Notes: a model not told the origin generated them from the sequence alone. Shown: positions 1 to 8,186, counted from the stretch's first letter. The stretch: DNA of 16,301 nucleotides from Desulfuromonadaceae bacterium UBA5613 (GCA_002424625.1 DIKR01000032.1:20465-36765); one strand, 5' to 3'. Translations and numbers: made by a program.

Positions 1-1155
1 CAGATTGCCAAAGAACCCCTCGGCACCAAAGGAGCGCGCATTACTGCCCACATCTCCCTGCCGGGGCGTCACCTCGTTTATATGCCGACCGTCGATCATA
101 TCGGCATCTCGCGCCGCATCGAAAATGAAGAGGAAAAAGAGCGACTCCGCGCCATCGTCGAATCGATCCGGCCGCCCGGCTCCGGCTTCATCGTCCGCAC
201 CGCCGCAGAGGGGAAGAGTGAATACGACCTCCTCGCCGACATGGAGTTTCTTATCGGCCTGTGGGAAGGGATTGTTCAACGCAAGGAAGGGAAAAAAGCA
301 CCGGCGCTGATCCATTCCGACCTCGACGTCACCAGCAAAGTCCTGCGCGACATTCTCACCGAAGAGATCGACCGGATTGTCGTCGACAAGCAGGAAGAGT
401 ACGACAAGATCACCCGCTTTATCGACACCTTTATGCCAAAACTGAAGTACGTCATCGAACTGCACGACACCGACGAACCGATCTTCGATGCTTTTGGTCT
501 GGAAGTGGAGATCGCCCGGGCGATCGGCCGCAAGGTCTGGCTCAAGTGCGGCGGCTACATTATCATCGAACAGACCGAAGCCCTCACCGCTGTCGATGTC
601 AATACCGGCCGGTTTGTCGGCAAACACAATCTTGAAGACACCATCCTCAAGACCAATCTCGAAGCTCTGCGCGAGGTCGCCTTTCAACTCCGTCTGCGTA
701 ATATCGGCGGTTTGATCATCATCGACTTCATCGATATGGAAAAAGAAGCACACCGCGAAAAGGTCCACTCCGCTCTGGAGGAAGTCCTCAAGAATGATAA
801 AGCCCGGACCAATATCCTCAAGATTTCCGAGCTCGGCCTGGTCGAGATGACCCGGAAACGGGTACGCGAAAGCATCGGTCGCCTCCTTTGTGAGCCCTGC
901 CCTTACTGTGAGGGGAAGGGGTCGATAAAAAGCCGCACGACCATGGCCTACGAAATGTTCCGAGAACTGCAGAGGAGTATCAGCACTCTCCCCGGCGACA
1001 AAATAACCTTGCTGGTGCACCCCGATGTCGCCGCCCTCCTTTGCGATGAAGAGCGGGGGGGGATTGAAGAGTTGGAAGAACGCTTCAACAAGAAGATTCA
1101 GATCACCGCCCGACCCGGCTTTCATCAGGAACAGTTCGAAATTCTTGCCGGTTAA
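1..1155 (+). CDS. rng: Ribonuclease G/E family endoribonuclease, 3' part (N-terminus outside window)
   Basis: Single-strand-specific endoribonuclease of the RNase E/G family, acting in rRNA 5'-end maturation and mRNA turnover in the cytoplasm. The frame is open from base 1, so the ATG at 82 is internal; 384 codons are present. The segment begins in the end of the S1 domain (ITAHISLPGRHLVYMP), followed by the RNase H-like and DNase I-like catalytic regions. The two metal-binding aspartates are visible as AVDVNTG (Asp codon 595-597) and IIIDFIDM (Asp codon 724-726). A Zn-link cysteine motif CPYCEGKG lies near 898-921. The protein ends about 80 residues later, without the long acidic/Arg-rich scaffold of enterobacterial RNase E, so RNase G is the better name. 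A run of eight G falls inside the gene at 1055-1062. Family assignment is very secure; G versus E rests on the short tail. Confidence 0.95.
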   Translation, partial: QIAKEPLGTKGARITAHISLPGRHLVYMPTVDHIGISRRIENEEEKERLRAIVESIRPPGSGFIVRTAAEGKSEYDLLADMEFLIGLWEGIVQRKEGKKAPALIHSDLDVTSKVLRDILTEEIDRIVVDKQEEYDKITRFIDTFMPKLKYVIELHDTDEPIFDAFGLEVEIARAIGRKVWLKCGGYIIIEQTEALTAVDVNTGRFVGKHNLEDTILKTNLEALREVAFQLRLRNIGGLIIIDFIDMEKEAHREKVHSALEEVLKNDKARTNILKISELGLVEMTRKRVRESIGRLLCEPCPYCEGKGSIKSRTTMAYEMFRELQRSISTLPGDKITLLVHPDVAALLCDEERGGIEELEERFNKKIQITARPGFHQEQFEILAG

Positions 1156-1156
1156 C

Positions 1157-1177
1157 CGCCCGTTCGCCCACCGGGCG
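1157..1177 (+). terminator. Weak hairpin after rng
   Basis: A 6-bp perfect stem (CGCCCG at 1157-1162 pairing with CGGGCG at 1172-1177) with a 9-nt loop starts two bases after the rng stop codon. No T-run follows, so it is not a classical intrinsic terminator; it may be a 3'-end stabiliser or a weak attenuating stem. It sits immediately upstream of the next promoter. Confidence 0.3.
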
Positions 1178-1181
1178 AGAA

Positions 1182-1210
1182 TTGACAGGGAGCAAGATTT
1201 TCGCTAATCT
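1182..1210 (+). promoter_or_regulatory. Near-consensus sigma-70 promoter
   Basis: TTGACA (perfect -35) at 1182-1187 and TAATCT at 1205-1210 are separated by exactly 17 bases. Transcription would begin near 1217 and read into the small gene at 1286 and, through it, rluD and pgeF. The predicted leader contains a small perfect stem, GGGGAA (1231-1236) pairing with TTCCCC (1241-1246) across a 4-nt loop. This is one of the clearest promoters in the window, though it is called from the sequence only. Confidence 0.7.
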
Positions 1211-1285
1211 TCCCCGTGTATTTTGCCGCAGGGGAAAATCTTCCCCTGACATCGCCCCGGACTGACGGTCCGCGAGGGAGGTTTC

Positions 1286-1555
1286 ATGGCTAAACTGGTA
1301 GACAATCCCGATCTTGCCTTTCGCCTGGCGCGCGCGATTATTTCGGACGTCGCGCTGTATAATCAGGAAAAAGTCAGGGAAGGGATCAAGAATGACAATA
1401 TCTTCGAGACCCTTGTTGACGAATTGCAAGAAGGGCGCGAGCACTTTTACGGACGGGTCTCACCGGATCTTCCCGATCGTGACCACCTTTTTGATCGCGC
1501 GATTGTCGATGTCATGATCAAGCAGGCCGGCAAGATCGAGAGCTCGATCTGGTAG
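1286..1555 (+). CDS. Small conserved-looking hypothetical protein (89 aa)
   Basis: I do not recognise a named family. The ATG is preceded by a good ribosome binding site (GGGAGG at 1276-1281) and by a strong promoter, so it is very likely translated. The protein is soluble, acidic and largely helical in appearance. It has no signal peptide, membrane segment or cysteine, with an Asp-rich middle (VSPDLPDRDHLFDRAIVDVM) and a short basic C-terminal stretch ending SSIW. It lies directly upstream of rluD; its stop codon (1553-1555) overlaps the region where rluD translation should begin, so the two are probably translationally coupled. A cytoplasmic role linked to RNA or envelope housekeeping can be suspected only from the neighbours. 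Confidence 0.75.
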   Translation: MAKLVDNPDLAFRLARAIISDVALYNQEKVREGIKNDNIFETLVDELQEGREHFYGRVSPDLPDRDHLFDRAIVDVMIKQAGKIESSIW

Positions 1556-1635
1556 AAAATCTTTCCATCCCCCAAACCTTCCTGGTCGCCTACGGTCTGC
1601 CCGCGACGCGGCTGGATCTGTTCCTCACGGAACAG

Positions 1636-2538
1636 TTGCCGGAACTGACGCGCTCGCAGCTAAAACGCTTGATCGAGCAGGAGCAGATTCTCGTCGACAA
1701 CCACCCCGCCAAAGTCGGAGAAAAGCTGAAGGGGGGGGAAACGATCTGTGTCACCTTCCCTGCCGTCCGCGCGACGGAAGTCGTAGCGCAGGAAATATCG
1801 CTGCAGGTTCTTTACGAAGACGCGCACCTGATCGTCATCAACAAACCAGCCGGACTGGTGGTCCATCCGGCGCCGGGACACAGCGAGGGGACCCTGGTCA
1901 ATGCCCTCCTCCATCACTGTCACGATCTCGCCGGCATCGGCGGCGAACTCCGACCCGGCATCGTTCATCGCCTCGACAAGGACACCTCGGGAGTAATGAT
2001 GGCGACCAAAGATGACCAGAGCCATCTGCGCCTCGCCGAACAGTTCCAGGTCCACTCGATCACCCGCCGTTATGTTGCTTTGGTGCACGGTCTTTTACCC
2101 CGGGACGTTGGCAAGGTCGATTGTCCCATCGGTCGACACCCCCTGGAACGCAAAAAGATGAGCGGCAAGTGTCGCAACGGCCGGCGCGCCGTGACTCACT
2201 GGCAGGTTCTCCAGCGCTTTCCTGATGACCGTTTGACCCTGGTCGAATTGAATCTCGAAACCGGCCGCACGCATCAAATCCGCGTTCACTTTGCCGAGAT
2301 GAACTTTCCCCTGGTCGGCGACCCCCTTTACGGCAAGAGCAGCCGGATTAAAGAGCTGAAGGATGTGGCGTTGCGCACCCTGTTACTGGCCCTCGGCCGC
2401 CAGGCTCTGCACGCGAAAATTCTCGGTTTCACCCATCCGATCAGCGGCAATTACATGGAATTTGAATGTCCTTTGCCGGATGATCTCCAGGTTATTTTGA
2501 CCTATCTGCACCAGAAATACCGGTACGACGCCGCTTAA
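1636..2538 (+). CDS. rluD: 23S rRNA pseudouridine synthase, RluD/RluA family
   Basis: Converts specific uridines of 23S rRNA helix 69 to pseudouridine if it is a true RluD. An N-terminal S4 RNA-binding domain (RSQLKRLIEQEQILVDNHPA) is followed by the RluA catalytic domain, with the signature HRLDKDTSG carrying the catalytic Asp (residue 114 counting from the start given here). Other family blocks are INKPAGLVVHP and LETGRTHQIRVH. The only canonical in-frame start is TTG at 1636, used here for the coordinate, but it cuts into the S4 domain. The same frame is open back to 1495 and encodes the expected missing S4 start (ATRLDLFLTEQLPEL). Initiation at the CTG at 1549, overlapping the stop of the preceding gene, would give 329 aa, close to the 326 aa of E. 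coli RluD. A run of eight G lies at 1731-1738. The family is secure; the exact paralogue (RluD rather than RluC) is likely from the S4 architecture and the adjacent pgeF. Confidence 0.94.
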   Translation: MPELTRSQLKRLIEQEQILVDNHPAKVGEKLKGGETICVTFPAVRATEVVAQEISLQVLYEDAHLIVINKPAGLVVHPAPGHSEGTLVNALLHHCHDLAGIGGELRPGIVHRLDKDTSGVMMATKDDQSHLRLAEQFQVHSITRRYVALVHGLLPRDVGKVDCPIGRHPLERKKMSGKCRNGRRAVTHWQVLQRFPDDRLTLVELNLETGRTHQIRVHFAEMNFPLVGDPLYGKSSRIKELKDVALRTLLLALGRQALHAKILGFTHPISGNYMEFECPLPDDLQVILTYLHQKYRYDAA

Positions 2539-2566
2539 GCGCGCGAACCGTTTTCAGGAGAACTCC

Positions 2567-3367
2567 ATGAAGATTACCCGGCAGGGGAAGATCAGCTATT
2601 TGCAGCCGGCATGGGCTGACAGCAAAAAGATTCAAGCCGGCTTCACCACCCGCAACGGCGGAGTGAGCCGCGCGCCTTACAACTCCCTGAATCTCGGCCT
2701 CAACACCGAAGACCATCGCGCCAATGTTGAAGGGAATCGTTCCACCGTGGTGCGCGCCTTTGACCTGCAGCCGCACATGCTTTTAACCGTGCAACAGAGC
2801 CACGGTAATAATATTCTGGTGATTAACGAACCAAATCATGATCTGTCCCACTTTCAGAGTGTTGAATGTGACGCAATCGTCACCAATCAACCCGGTATCA
2901 TGCTCGGCATTCTGGTCGCCGATTGCTATCCGGTCCTCCTTTTTGATCCCGCCCGGCGTGTTGCCGCCGTCGTTCATGTCGGCTGGCGCGGCGCCGCCAA
3001 CGGTATCCTCCCCAAGACAATCGCCTGCCTGGTCAATGACTTTGGCGTCAACCCCGCCGATCTCAAAGCCGCTATCGGCCCCGGAATCGGCGCGCATCGC
3101 TACGAGGTCGATCGGCCGGTGCGCGACGCCTTTCGCAGCGGCACTAACAACTGGAGCCAGATCGCCAAGGAGACCGAACTTGGCAAGTGGCACCTTGATC
3201 TGCGGCGCTCCTGTGAATTGCAGTTGGCTGCGGCCGGGTTGCCTGAGGCACAGATCGATATCGTCGAGGAAGACACCTGTTGTCACCGCGAACTCTTCTT
3301 TTCCTACCGGCGCGACAATGGCCAGACCGGAAGGCAGATGGGTTTTGTCCTGATTCCGGAGGAGTAA
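2567..3367 (+). CDS. pgeF: Peptidoglycan editing factor PgeF (YfiH / DUF152, laccase-like)
   Basis: Cytoplasmic Zn/Cu-binding hydrolase of the YfiH/Cu-oxidase_4 family. In E. coli PgeF removes mis-incorporated L-serine from UDP-MurNAc-L-Ser so that it does not enter peptidoglycan; homologues were earlier called multicopper polyphenol oxidases. The metal-site residues are in place: His79 in QQSHGNNI, Cys120 in LVADCYPVLL and His137 in VVHVGWRGAANG. The conserved AIGPGIGAHRYEVD and C-terminal SYRRDNGQTGRQMGFVLI blocks follow. At 266 aa it is full length. The start is supported by AGGAG at 2556-2560, six bases before the ATG. It follows rluD by 28 bp; the rluD-pgeF pair is also adjacent in E. 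coli, so one operon is likely. Confidence 0.94.
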   Translation: MKITRQGKISYLQPAWADSKKIQAGFTTRNGGVSRAPYNSLNLGLNTEDHRANVEGNRSTVVRAFDLQPHMLLTVQQSHGNNILVINEPNHDLSHFQSVECDAIVTNQPGIMLGILVADCYPVLLFDPARRVAAVVHVGWRGAANGILPKTIACLVNDFGVNPADLKAAIGPGIGAHRYEVDRPVRDAFRSGTNNWSQIAKETELGKWHLDLRRSCELQLAAAGLPEAQIDIVEEDTCCHRELFFSYRRDNGQTGRQMGFVLIPEE

Positions 3368-3439
3368 AGGGAGCCGGAGGGGAAATGGACGACGCTCTTC
3401 GACGGCAAAACGGGGAGATTAACAGGAAAAACTGTCGTG

Positions 3440-3461
3440 CTCTGCTGACAGCGCAGCAGGG
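3440..3461 (+). promoter_or_regulatory. Hairpin abutting the ribosome binding site of the LVIVD gene
   Basis: CTGCTG (3442-3447) and CAGCAG (3454-3459) form a 6-bp stem with a 6-nt loop. A T-G wobble and one further C-G pair (3440 with 3461) would extend it into the G-rich ribosome binding site (AGGGAGGGGG, 3458-3467). It could modulate access to the start at 3472. This is structural reading only; the effect is unproven. Confidence 0.25.
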
Positions 3462-3471
3462 AGGGGGAATT

Positions 3472-5679
3472 ATGGTCAGGAAAAAATCACTTCTACTCAC
3501 CGGACTGATTACACTTAGTGCTTTGGGCGCACTTACACTGCTGGTGACGGCGCCTTCCTGGTCGTCGTCGGTGCTGCTCTTTGTCAGCAGCACCGCGCCG
3601 GAAAATCTCCCGATGGCGGGAGATGAACTCACCCTGCACGGTAGCGGCTTCTCCCCGGCAACCCGTCTCTGGCTCGTCCCGGAACTCACTGCCCGCTCTG
3701 CCACCACCGCCACCCTTGAAACCTTTGGGCATCCCAATCACATGGTCCGCCACAATGACCGCCTTTATGTCGCCAACGGCACAAAAGGTTTTCTGATTGT
3801 CCAGGGGTTGCAATCGCCCGTCCCGTTTATCAGTGGTGTTCTCGACAGCGGTGGGCAGGGGATGGAGGTCGCCCTGCGCCAGGATGAAGCACTCCTGGCG
3901 GCGGGAAGGGGTGGGCTGCAAGTCATCGATATTCGTGACGCTGCCAACCCTCAACTCCTGTCTTCGCTCGACTCGGTCGCACCGGCCCTCAGTATCGCCA
4001 GCAGCGGCAGGATCGCCTACGTTGCCACGGGCAAATCAGGGGTGCAGATCGTTGATCTCGAGGATCCCCGCCATCCCCGCCACCTCGGGGCGATACCGGG
4101 TCTCCCTGATGGCTACAAGCTTTTAAGCGACGGCAAACACCTGATCATCGCCACCGCCAGCGCTGGGTGGATTTACGACATCAGCCTGCCCGAGCAGCCG
4201 CGACGCTTGGCGATGCTGCCGGTACCGGGGGGATTTAATACCGTTATGACCCGGAAGGGAGAGACCCTTTATTGGGCCACGAAAACTGCACAGGAAAACC
4301 GCCTTTATGCGCTCGACCTGAGCCGACCGACCGCGCCGCGCCTGTTGAGCAGCATCCCCTTAAATGCCACTCCCTTCGGTATCAGCTACAGTGAAGATCA
4401 ACTTGCCGTCGCTTTAGGGAAAAACGGGACTCAGATCTTTTCTTTGCCTGCCGAACCACAGTTCGCAGCGGATAACACGATTACGGCAAAGATCCGGACA
4501 CGCGGCGTCCTTCTCATTGACAACGATCTTTGGGTCGCTGACAATGGCGGCGAATTACTCCGCCTCGACCTGAGAAAAGCGCAAGCGTTGACAACCGCAC
4601 CGGTCCTCCCTGACTACTCCCCTAGCATTATGCCGATAATCACCCAAAATCATTACTTACTTGGCGACGAGACCGGTCTCTCTATCTATGCCCGCCAGGG
4701 AGAAACCACGCCCCGCCTCGTGGCGCGACTACCTATCACCGGCCTACAACAGCAATACTTGAGCACCGATCAGCACCGATTATGGCTGACGACTCGCGCC
4801 AAGTCACCAGCCACTAACGGGAAGCTGATCAGCGTCGATCTTTCTCTCCTCCATGCCCCCAGGATTACTGCAGAAATTCCCTTGTCATACTTTCCGGTCA
4901 TCATTGCTGAGCAGGAGACAACTTTAGTTATTGCCTCCTCCAGCAAAAAACAGCCATATGTCCCTATCCAAACCTACAAATTTGACTCTCTGCACTTTAT
5001 CGATGTTTCACAACCACAAACTCCGGAGTTCATTGCAAGCTATCCCCTGGGAAATAACCTCAGCGGATTAAGCATGACAGAGAACGTCGTTGTACTCATG
5101 CAAACAGACGGGCTCTTTCGAGTGATCGATATCAGTGTGGCGGAGGCACCACAGGAATTGGGATCGCTGCAAATGCCCTGGCTGCAAAATGCGGCATGGG
5201 CGGGGGGGGTCAACATTGTTGTTAAAGATCAGGTGACGTTTATCTCTTCCCCTTTGGGAAAGTTATTCCTCATCGACCTGCATGATCTTCGGCGGCCGAA
5301 AAGTCTTGGGGTCTTAACCCTCCCGGGGCCGGTGACCTCGCTGTTAGTCAGCGATCATTTCCTGCTTGCTCATGTCAATAAAGCGGGACTGGTCGTGATC
5401 GATTTGAAAAACGTCCAGGTGCCGGAGGTTCTCGGGACTATTCCCCTCCCCGGCCTGCTTCAAAACAGTATCGTACAAGGGGAAAAACTCTGGTGTGTCG
5501 ATCCAGAAATTAACGGTCTCTACCCCTTCTCCTTGCCGCGGCGTCTGCAGAGCTCCGTCGTTAACGACCAACTTGTCGCCAGCCTCGGAGAGGAGTCGCC
5601 ACCAGGAGCATACCGCTTATGGCTGACCGACAAGGGGAAACAGATCCTGGTTCCGGGCATCTCCTGGCAAAGTCGCTAG
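3472..5679 (+). CDS. Exported LVIVD-repeat beta-propeller protein with TIG/IPT-like flanks
   Basis: A 735-aa exported protein of unknown partner. A basic N-terminus and hydrophobic segment (about residues 6-27, LLLTGLITLSALGALTLLVT) form a signal peptide or anchor. Residues about 50-70 (GDELTLHGSGFSPATRLWLV) look like the first half of a TIG/IPT Ig-like domain. The bulk consists of repeated LVIVD-type blades, with motifs such as GLQVIDIRDAANP (148-160), VQIVDLEDPRHP (191-202), LHFIDVSQPQTP, FRVIDISVAEAP, LFLIDLHDLRRP and LVVIDLKNVQVP. The last ~45 residues (LGEESPPGAYRLWLTD) resemble the closing half of a TIG domain. I chose ATG 3472 because it puts the signal peptide at the N-terminus behind a strong ribosome binding site. 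An in-frame ATG at 3385 (GGAGGGG at 3376-3382) would add 29 aa. The gene follows pgeF by 104 bp and converges on the receptor gene with a 17-bp gap. LVIVD proteins are usually surface or periplasmic; no enzymatic residues are evident. Confidence 0.85.
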   Translation: MVRKKSLLLTGLITLSALGALTLLVTAPSWSSSVLLFVSSTAPENLPMAGDELTLHGSGFSPATRLWLVPELTARSATTATLETFGHPNHMVRHNDRLYVANGTKGFLIVQGLQSPVPFISGVLDSGGQGMEVALRQDEALLAAGRGGLQVIDIRDAANPQLLSSLDSVAPALSIASSGRIAYVATGKSGVQIVDLEDPRHPRHLGAIPGLPDGYKLLSDGKHLIIATASAGWIYDISLPEQPRRLAMLPVPGGFNTVMTRKGETLYWATKTAQENRLYALDLSRPTAPRLLSSIPLNATPFGISYSEDQLAVALGKNGTQIFSLPAEPQFAADNTITAKIRTRGVLLIDNDLWVADNGGELLRLDLRKAQALTTAPVLPDYSPSIMPIITQNHYLLGDETGLSIYARQGETTPRLVARLPITGLQQQYLSTDQHRLWLTTRAKSPATNGKLISVDLSLLHAPRITAEIPLSYFPVIIAEQETTLVIASSSKKQPYVPIQTYKFDSLHFIDVSQPQTPEFIASYPLGNNLSGLSMTENVVVLMQTDGLFRVIDISVAEAPQELGSLQMPWLQNAAWAGGVNIVVKDQVTFISSPLGKLFLIDLHDLRRPKSLGVLTLPGPVTSLLVSDHFLLAHVNKAGLVVIDLKNVQVPEVLGTIPLPGLLQNSIVQGEKLWCVDPEINGLYPFSLPRRLQSSVVNDQLVASLGEESPPGAYRLWLTDKGKQILVPGISWQSR

Positions 5680-5696
5680 CGAAAAACCGGCAAGAC

Positions 5697-8186
5697 TTAA
5701 AAATCGTAGGCAACTCCGGCCCAGAACTGGCGGCCCATCTCGTAAGTGGTTGTAGAACCGCCGGTTTGGGTGCGGGAATTAAAGACATTGTTAACTTCGA
5801 GGGAAAAGTTCAGCAACTGCTGGCGGTAAACCGGGGTGCTCCAGGCGAGTTTCCAATCGAAAATTACCTTGCCGGAATGCTTGATCTCTTCGTAAACCGC
5901 GACCGCATCGAGGATCTCTTCACCGCTCATCGGATCGACCTGACTGACAGCATCAGGGAGGGGACGAAACTCGCCGGTCGGGACAATCTTGCTATAACCA
6001 CTGCGATAACGGCTGAAATTGGTAAAGGTAAAGCGGGCCGGGAGTTCCGCCACCCAGATCAGATTAACGATAATCGGCCGGTTTTGCACGCGAGCCGGCA
6101 GATCGCTTTTGTAGATCAACTCATTGTTGTACCAGACCCGACTGTCGATCTCCTCCTCTGTCAGCACCGTATCGTAATTCTCATGGTTCGTTGTCGTTTC
6201 TTGCCAGGCAGCATTGAATGCCAGGAAGTGGCGCGCCCATTGGCGCTGCCAGGCAAGACTGTAGCGTTCATGCTGACTCCGGCCGAGATTGTTCAGCGTA
6301 TAATAGCGGAGCCCGTCCGGCTGCAGCGGCGAATAGCTACGGGCAAACTCGTCGCGCCCCTCACGGTACAGATAGTTGAAATGAAAGATTCCGCCGACCA
6401 CGTTCTGATCAAGGCCGACAGAGAGTTCATCCGCGTAAGGGGTCTGCAGTTTGGTGAATTGCGTGACACTCGGCCCCGTGGTTGAGGCCGGGACCCAGGC
6501 GGTCGGGCGATTCTGGTACGAAGTTCGGCTCTCGGAACTAAACGGGGCCTTAGCCTCGCGCAACTTGTCGGTGAGCAGCGTGGTGCCGTAATAGCGGTTT
6601 GCGCCGGCACGGAGTATTGTTGCGCCCCGACCGAACAGGTCATAACTCGCCACAAAGCGCGGCGCGAAATTGGCCTGCTCCATCAGGTCATTGTAATCGA
6701 GACGCAGACCGGGACGAAGTTCGAGACGACGGTAACGAACGACATCCTCCCCGTGCAGCCCGATCTGATTGATGTAAGCCTGGCTCTTGCCGGCAGGATA
6801 AAGGGTGCGCGTCGTGAAGAACTGTTCGTTCTCAACACAATCAAAGTCATTGCTACCGCAAATGATGTCCGGAGCAAGCTGCGCCCCCTTATAGACGTAT
6901 GTTGGGCCTAACCGTTCGAAACTGCCCAGAGTACGATTAAAATCGATACCACTAGTGAATCCATGACGGACAGCACCGATCGAAAGCGGTTCAAACCGCA
7001 GCAGGCCCTTGAGATCGAAACTCTCCTGCTGCTTCTCGATCGTGCCAAAGCCCCCCTCAACACTAAAATCAGATCCGACCAAACGCCCCCAGTCCTTGCT
7101 GTCGGTGGCGGCCCAGCTACGGAAATACTGCGGAGCGCTGCGGTTATTTTTACTGCGACGATAAGCCGAATTGACTTGCACTTCGCCGGTCGCGAAGAAA
7201 TGTTTCCACTCCCCCTGCAGGGCCAGCCCCTCCATCTTCACCACATAGTCGCTCCCCAGGACGTTATTGATAAAGCGCTCCTCGCGGTACGGGGTGCTGC
7301 TCAAACTAAGCTCCAGGCGATCATCGGCTGAGACATCCCCGACATATTTCATAAAGTAACTCTGCTGCTGCCGCGACTGAGTCCTGGTGCCAAGGAAATA
7401 CGGCAAGGGAATGCGCGAATCGAGCTGTTGCCAGGAAGCAAGGAGTCCGCTCTGTTCCGTCAAGGGGAAAGAGAGGGTGGCGCCATAATCGTTCTTGCTG
7501 AATTTCGGCTGTAAATCTTCATGACCACCGGCTGTAAAGTCCCCTTGTTCCTCGCCGGAAATATGAAACTTGGTCCATTGATGACGGGTGGTACGATAAG
7601 AAAGATGCCCCTCAACCTCGCGGCCGGGATTGCGCGTCATCGCTTCGACGACACCACCGGCAAAGTTGCCAAACCGGGCGGGAACATTGCTATCATAAAG
7701 GGTGACACTGTCGATCAGATCACTGTGCAGGAAACGCTCCTGGGGATAGCCGAGGACATCCGTAACGATGTCACTTCCCTGGGCAGCGGGATCGATGAGG
7801 TTATTGTTGGCAATACCGTCAACCAGAAAGTTATTTTGATAAATCTTCCCGCCGGAGATTGAGATTGTCGGGGGAAGGATCTCGCCGCCGCTCTTGGCGC
7901 GGTTGTAATCTTCGCTGAGATCGATCCCGGGGAGGAGGCGCAACTGCTCGTTGAGACTGCCGTTGCCGATGGGGAGTTGCTGAATAATTTTTCGGTCAAG
8001 GGAAGAATCCGGTGCAGGGAGAGACTCGGTGCTGCCGACGACAACGACCGGCGGCAAAACTTCAACCCCGGCGAAAGGAGGGATCGTCAGTTCATCCTGC
8101 GCCGAAGCAAGAGGAGACCAGAAGAACAGACAGGCTCCGGAGATTATCGCCAATAACGCGGCGGAGTGAATATGCAAGGTGCTCAC
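5697..8186 (-). CDS. TonB-dependent outer-membrane receptor
   Basis: An 829-aa outer-membrane active transporter or transducer. The signal peptide covers residues 1-29, ending LASA|QDE. It is followed by a hydrophobic VLPPVVVVGS stretch (43-52), which is the likely TonB box. The plug domain is about 62-190 (LNEQLRLLPGIDLSED, GGKIYQNNFLVDGIANNN, VTLYDSNVPARFGNFAGGVVEAMTR). The beta-barrel follows, rich in alternating aromatic strands and finishing with a C-terminal Phe (WAGVAYDF) as expected for Bam substrates. A Cys443/Cys450 pair (CGSNDFDC) probably lies in an extracellular loop and may form a disulfide. The start is GTG at 8186, overlapping the stop of the upstream lipoprotein gene by four bases (GTGA), and there is no convincing ribosome binding site of its own, so translation is probably coupled. 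No siderophore, heme or cobalamin feature identifies the ligand. Confidence 0.94.
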   Translation of the reverse strand: MSTLHIHSAALLAIISGACLFFWSPLASAQDELTIPPFAGVEVLPPVVVVGSTESLPAPDSSLDRKIIQQLPIGNGSLNEQLRLLPGIDLSEDYNRAKSGGEILPPTISISGGKIYQNNFLVDGIANNNLIDPAAQGSDIVTDVLGYPQERFLHSDLIDSVTLYDSNVPARFGNFAGGVVEAMTRNPGREVEGHLSYRTTRHQWTKFHISGEEQGDFTAGGHEDLQPKFSKNDYGATLSFPLTEQSGLLASWQQLDSRIPLPYFLGTRTQSRQQQSYFMKYVGDVSADDRLELSLSSTPYREERFINNVLGSDYVVKMEGLALQGEWKHFFATGEVQVNSAYRRSKNNRSAPQYFRSWAATDSKDWGRLVGSDFSVEGGFGTIEKQQESFDLKGLLRFEPLSIGAVRHGFTSGIDFNRTLGSFERLGPTYVYKGAQLAPDIICGSNDFDCVENEQFFTTRTLYPAGKSQAYINQIGLHGEDVVRYRRLELRPGLRLDYNDLMEQANFAPRFVASYDLFGRGATILRAGANRYYGTTLLTDKLREAKAPFSSESRTSYQNRPTAWVPASTTGPSVTQFTKLQTPYADELSVGLDQNVVGGIFHFNYLYREGRDEFARSYSPLQPDGLRYYTLNNLGRSQHERYSLAWQRQWARHFLAFNAAWQETTTNHENYDTVLTEEEIDSRVWYNNELIYKSDLPARVQNRPIIVNLIWVAELPARFTFTNFSRYRSGYSKIVPTGEFRPLPDAVSQVDPMSGEEILDAVAVYEEIKHSGKVIFDWKLAWSTPVYRQQLLNFSLEVNNVFNSRTQTGGSTTTYEMGRQFWAGVAYDF

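Noticed and set aside
3280..3471. Upstream extension of the LVIVD gene back to 3280
   Set aside because: It would overlap the conserved C-terminus of pgeF, and the signal peptide and ribosome binding site fit a start at 3472 (or at most 3385).
5675..5699. Palindrome CGCTAGCG followed by AAAAA as a bidirectional terminator between convergent genes
   Set aside because: The stem is only 4 bp with no loop, too short to form an intrinsic terminator hairpin; no better stem was found in the 17-bp gap.
5619..6485. A 288-codon open frame on the + strand opposite the TonB receptor
   Set aside because: It is antisense to a gene with clear signal peptide, plug and barrel features, shows no recognisable domain and arises from the codon bias of the opposite strand.
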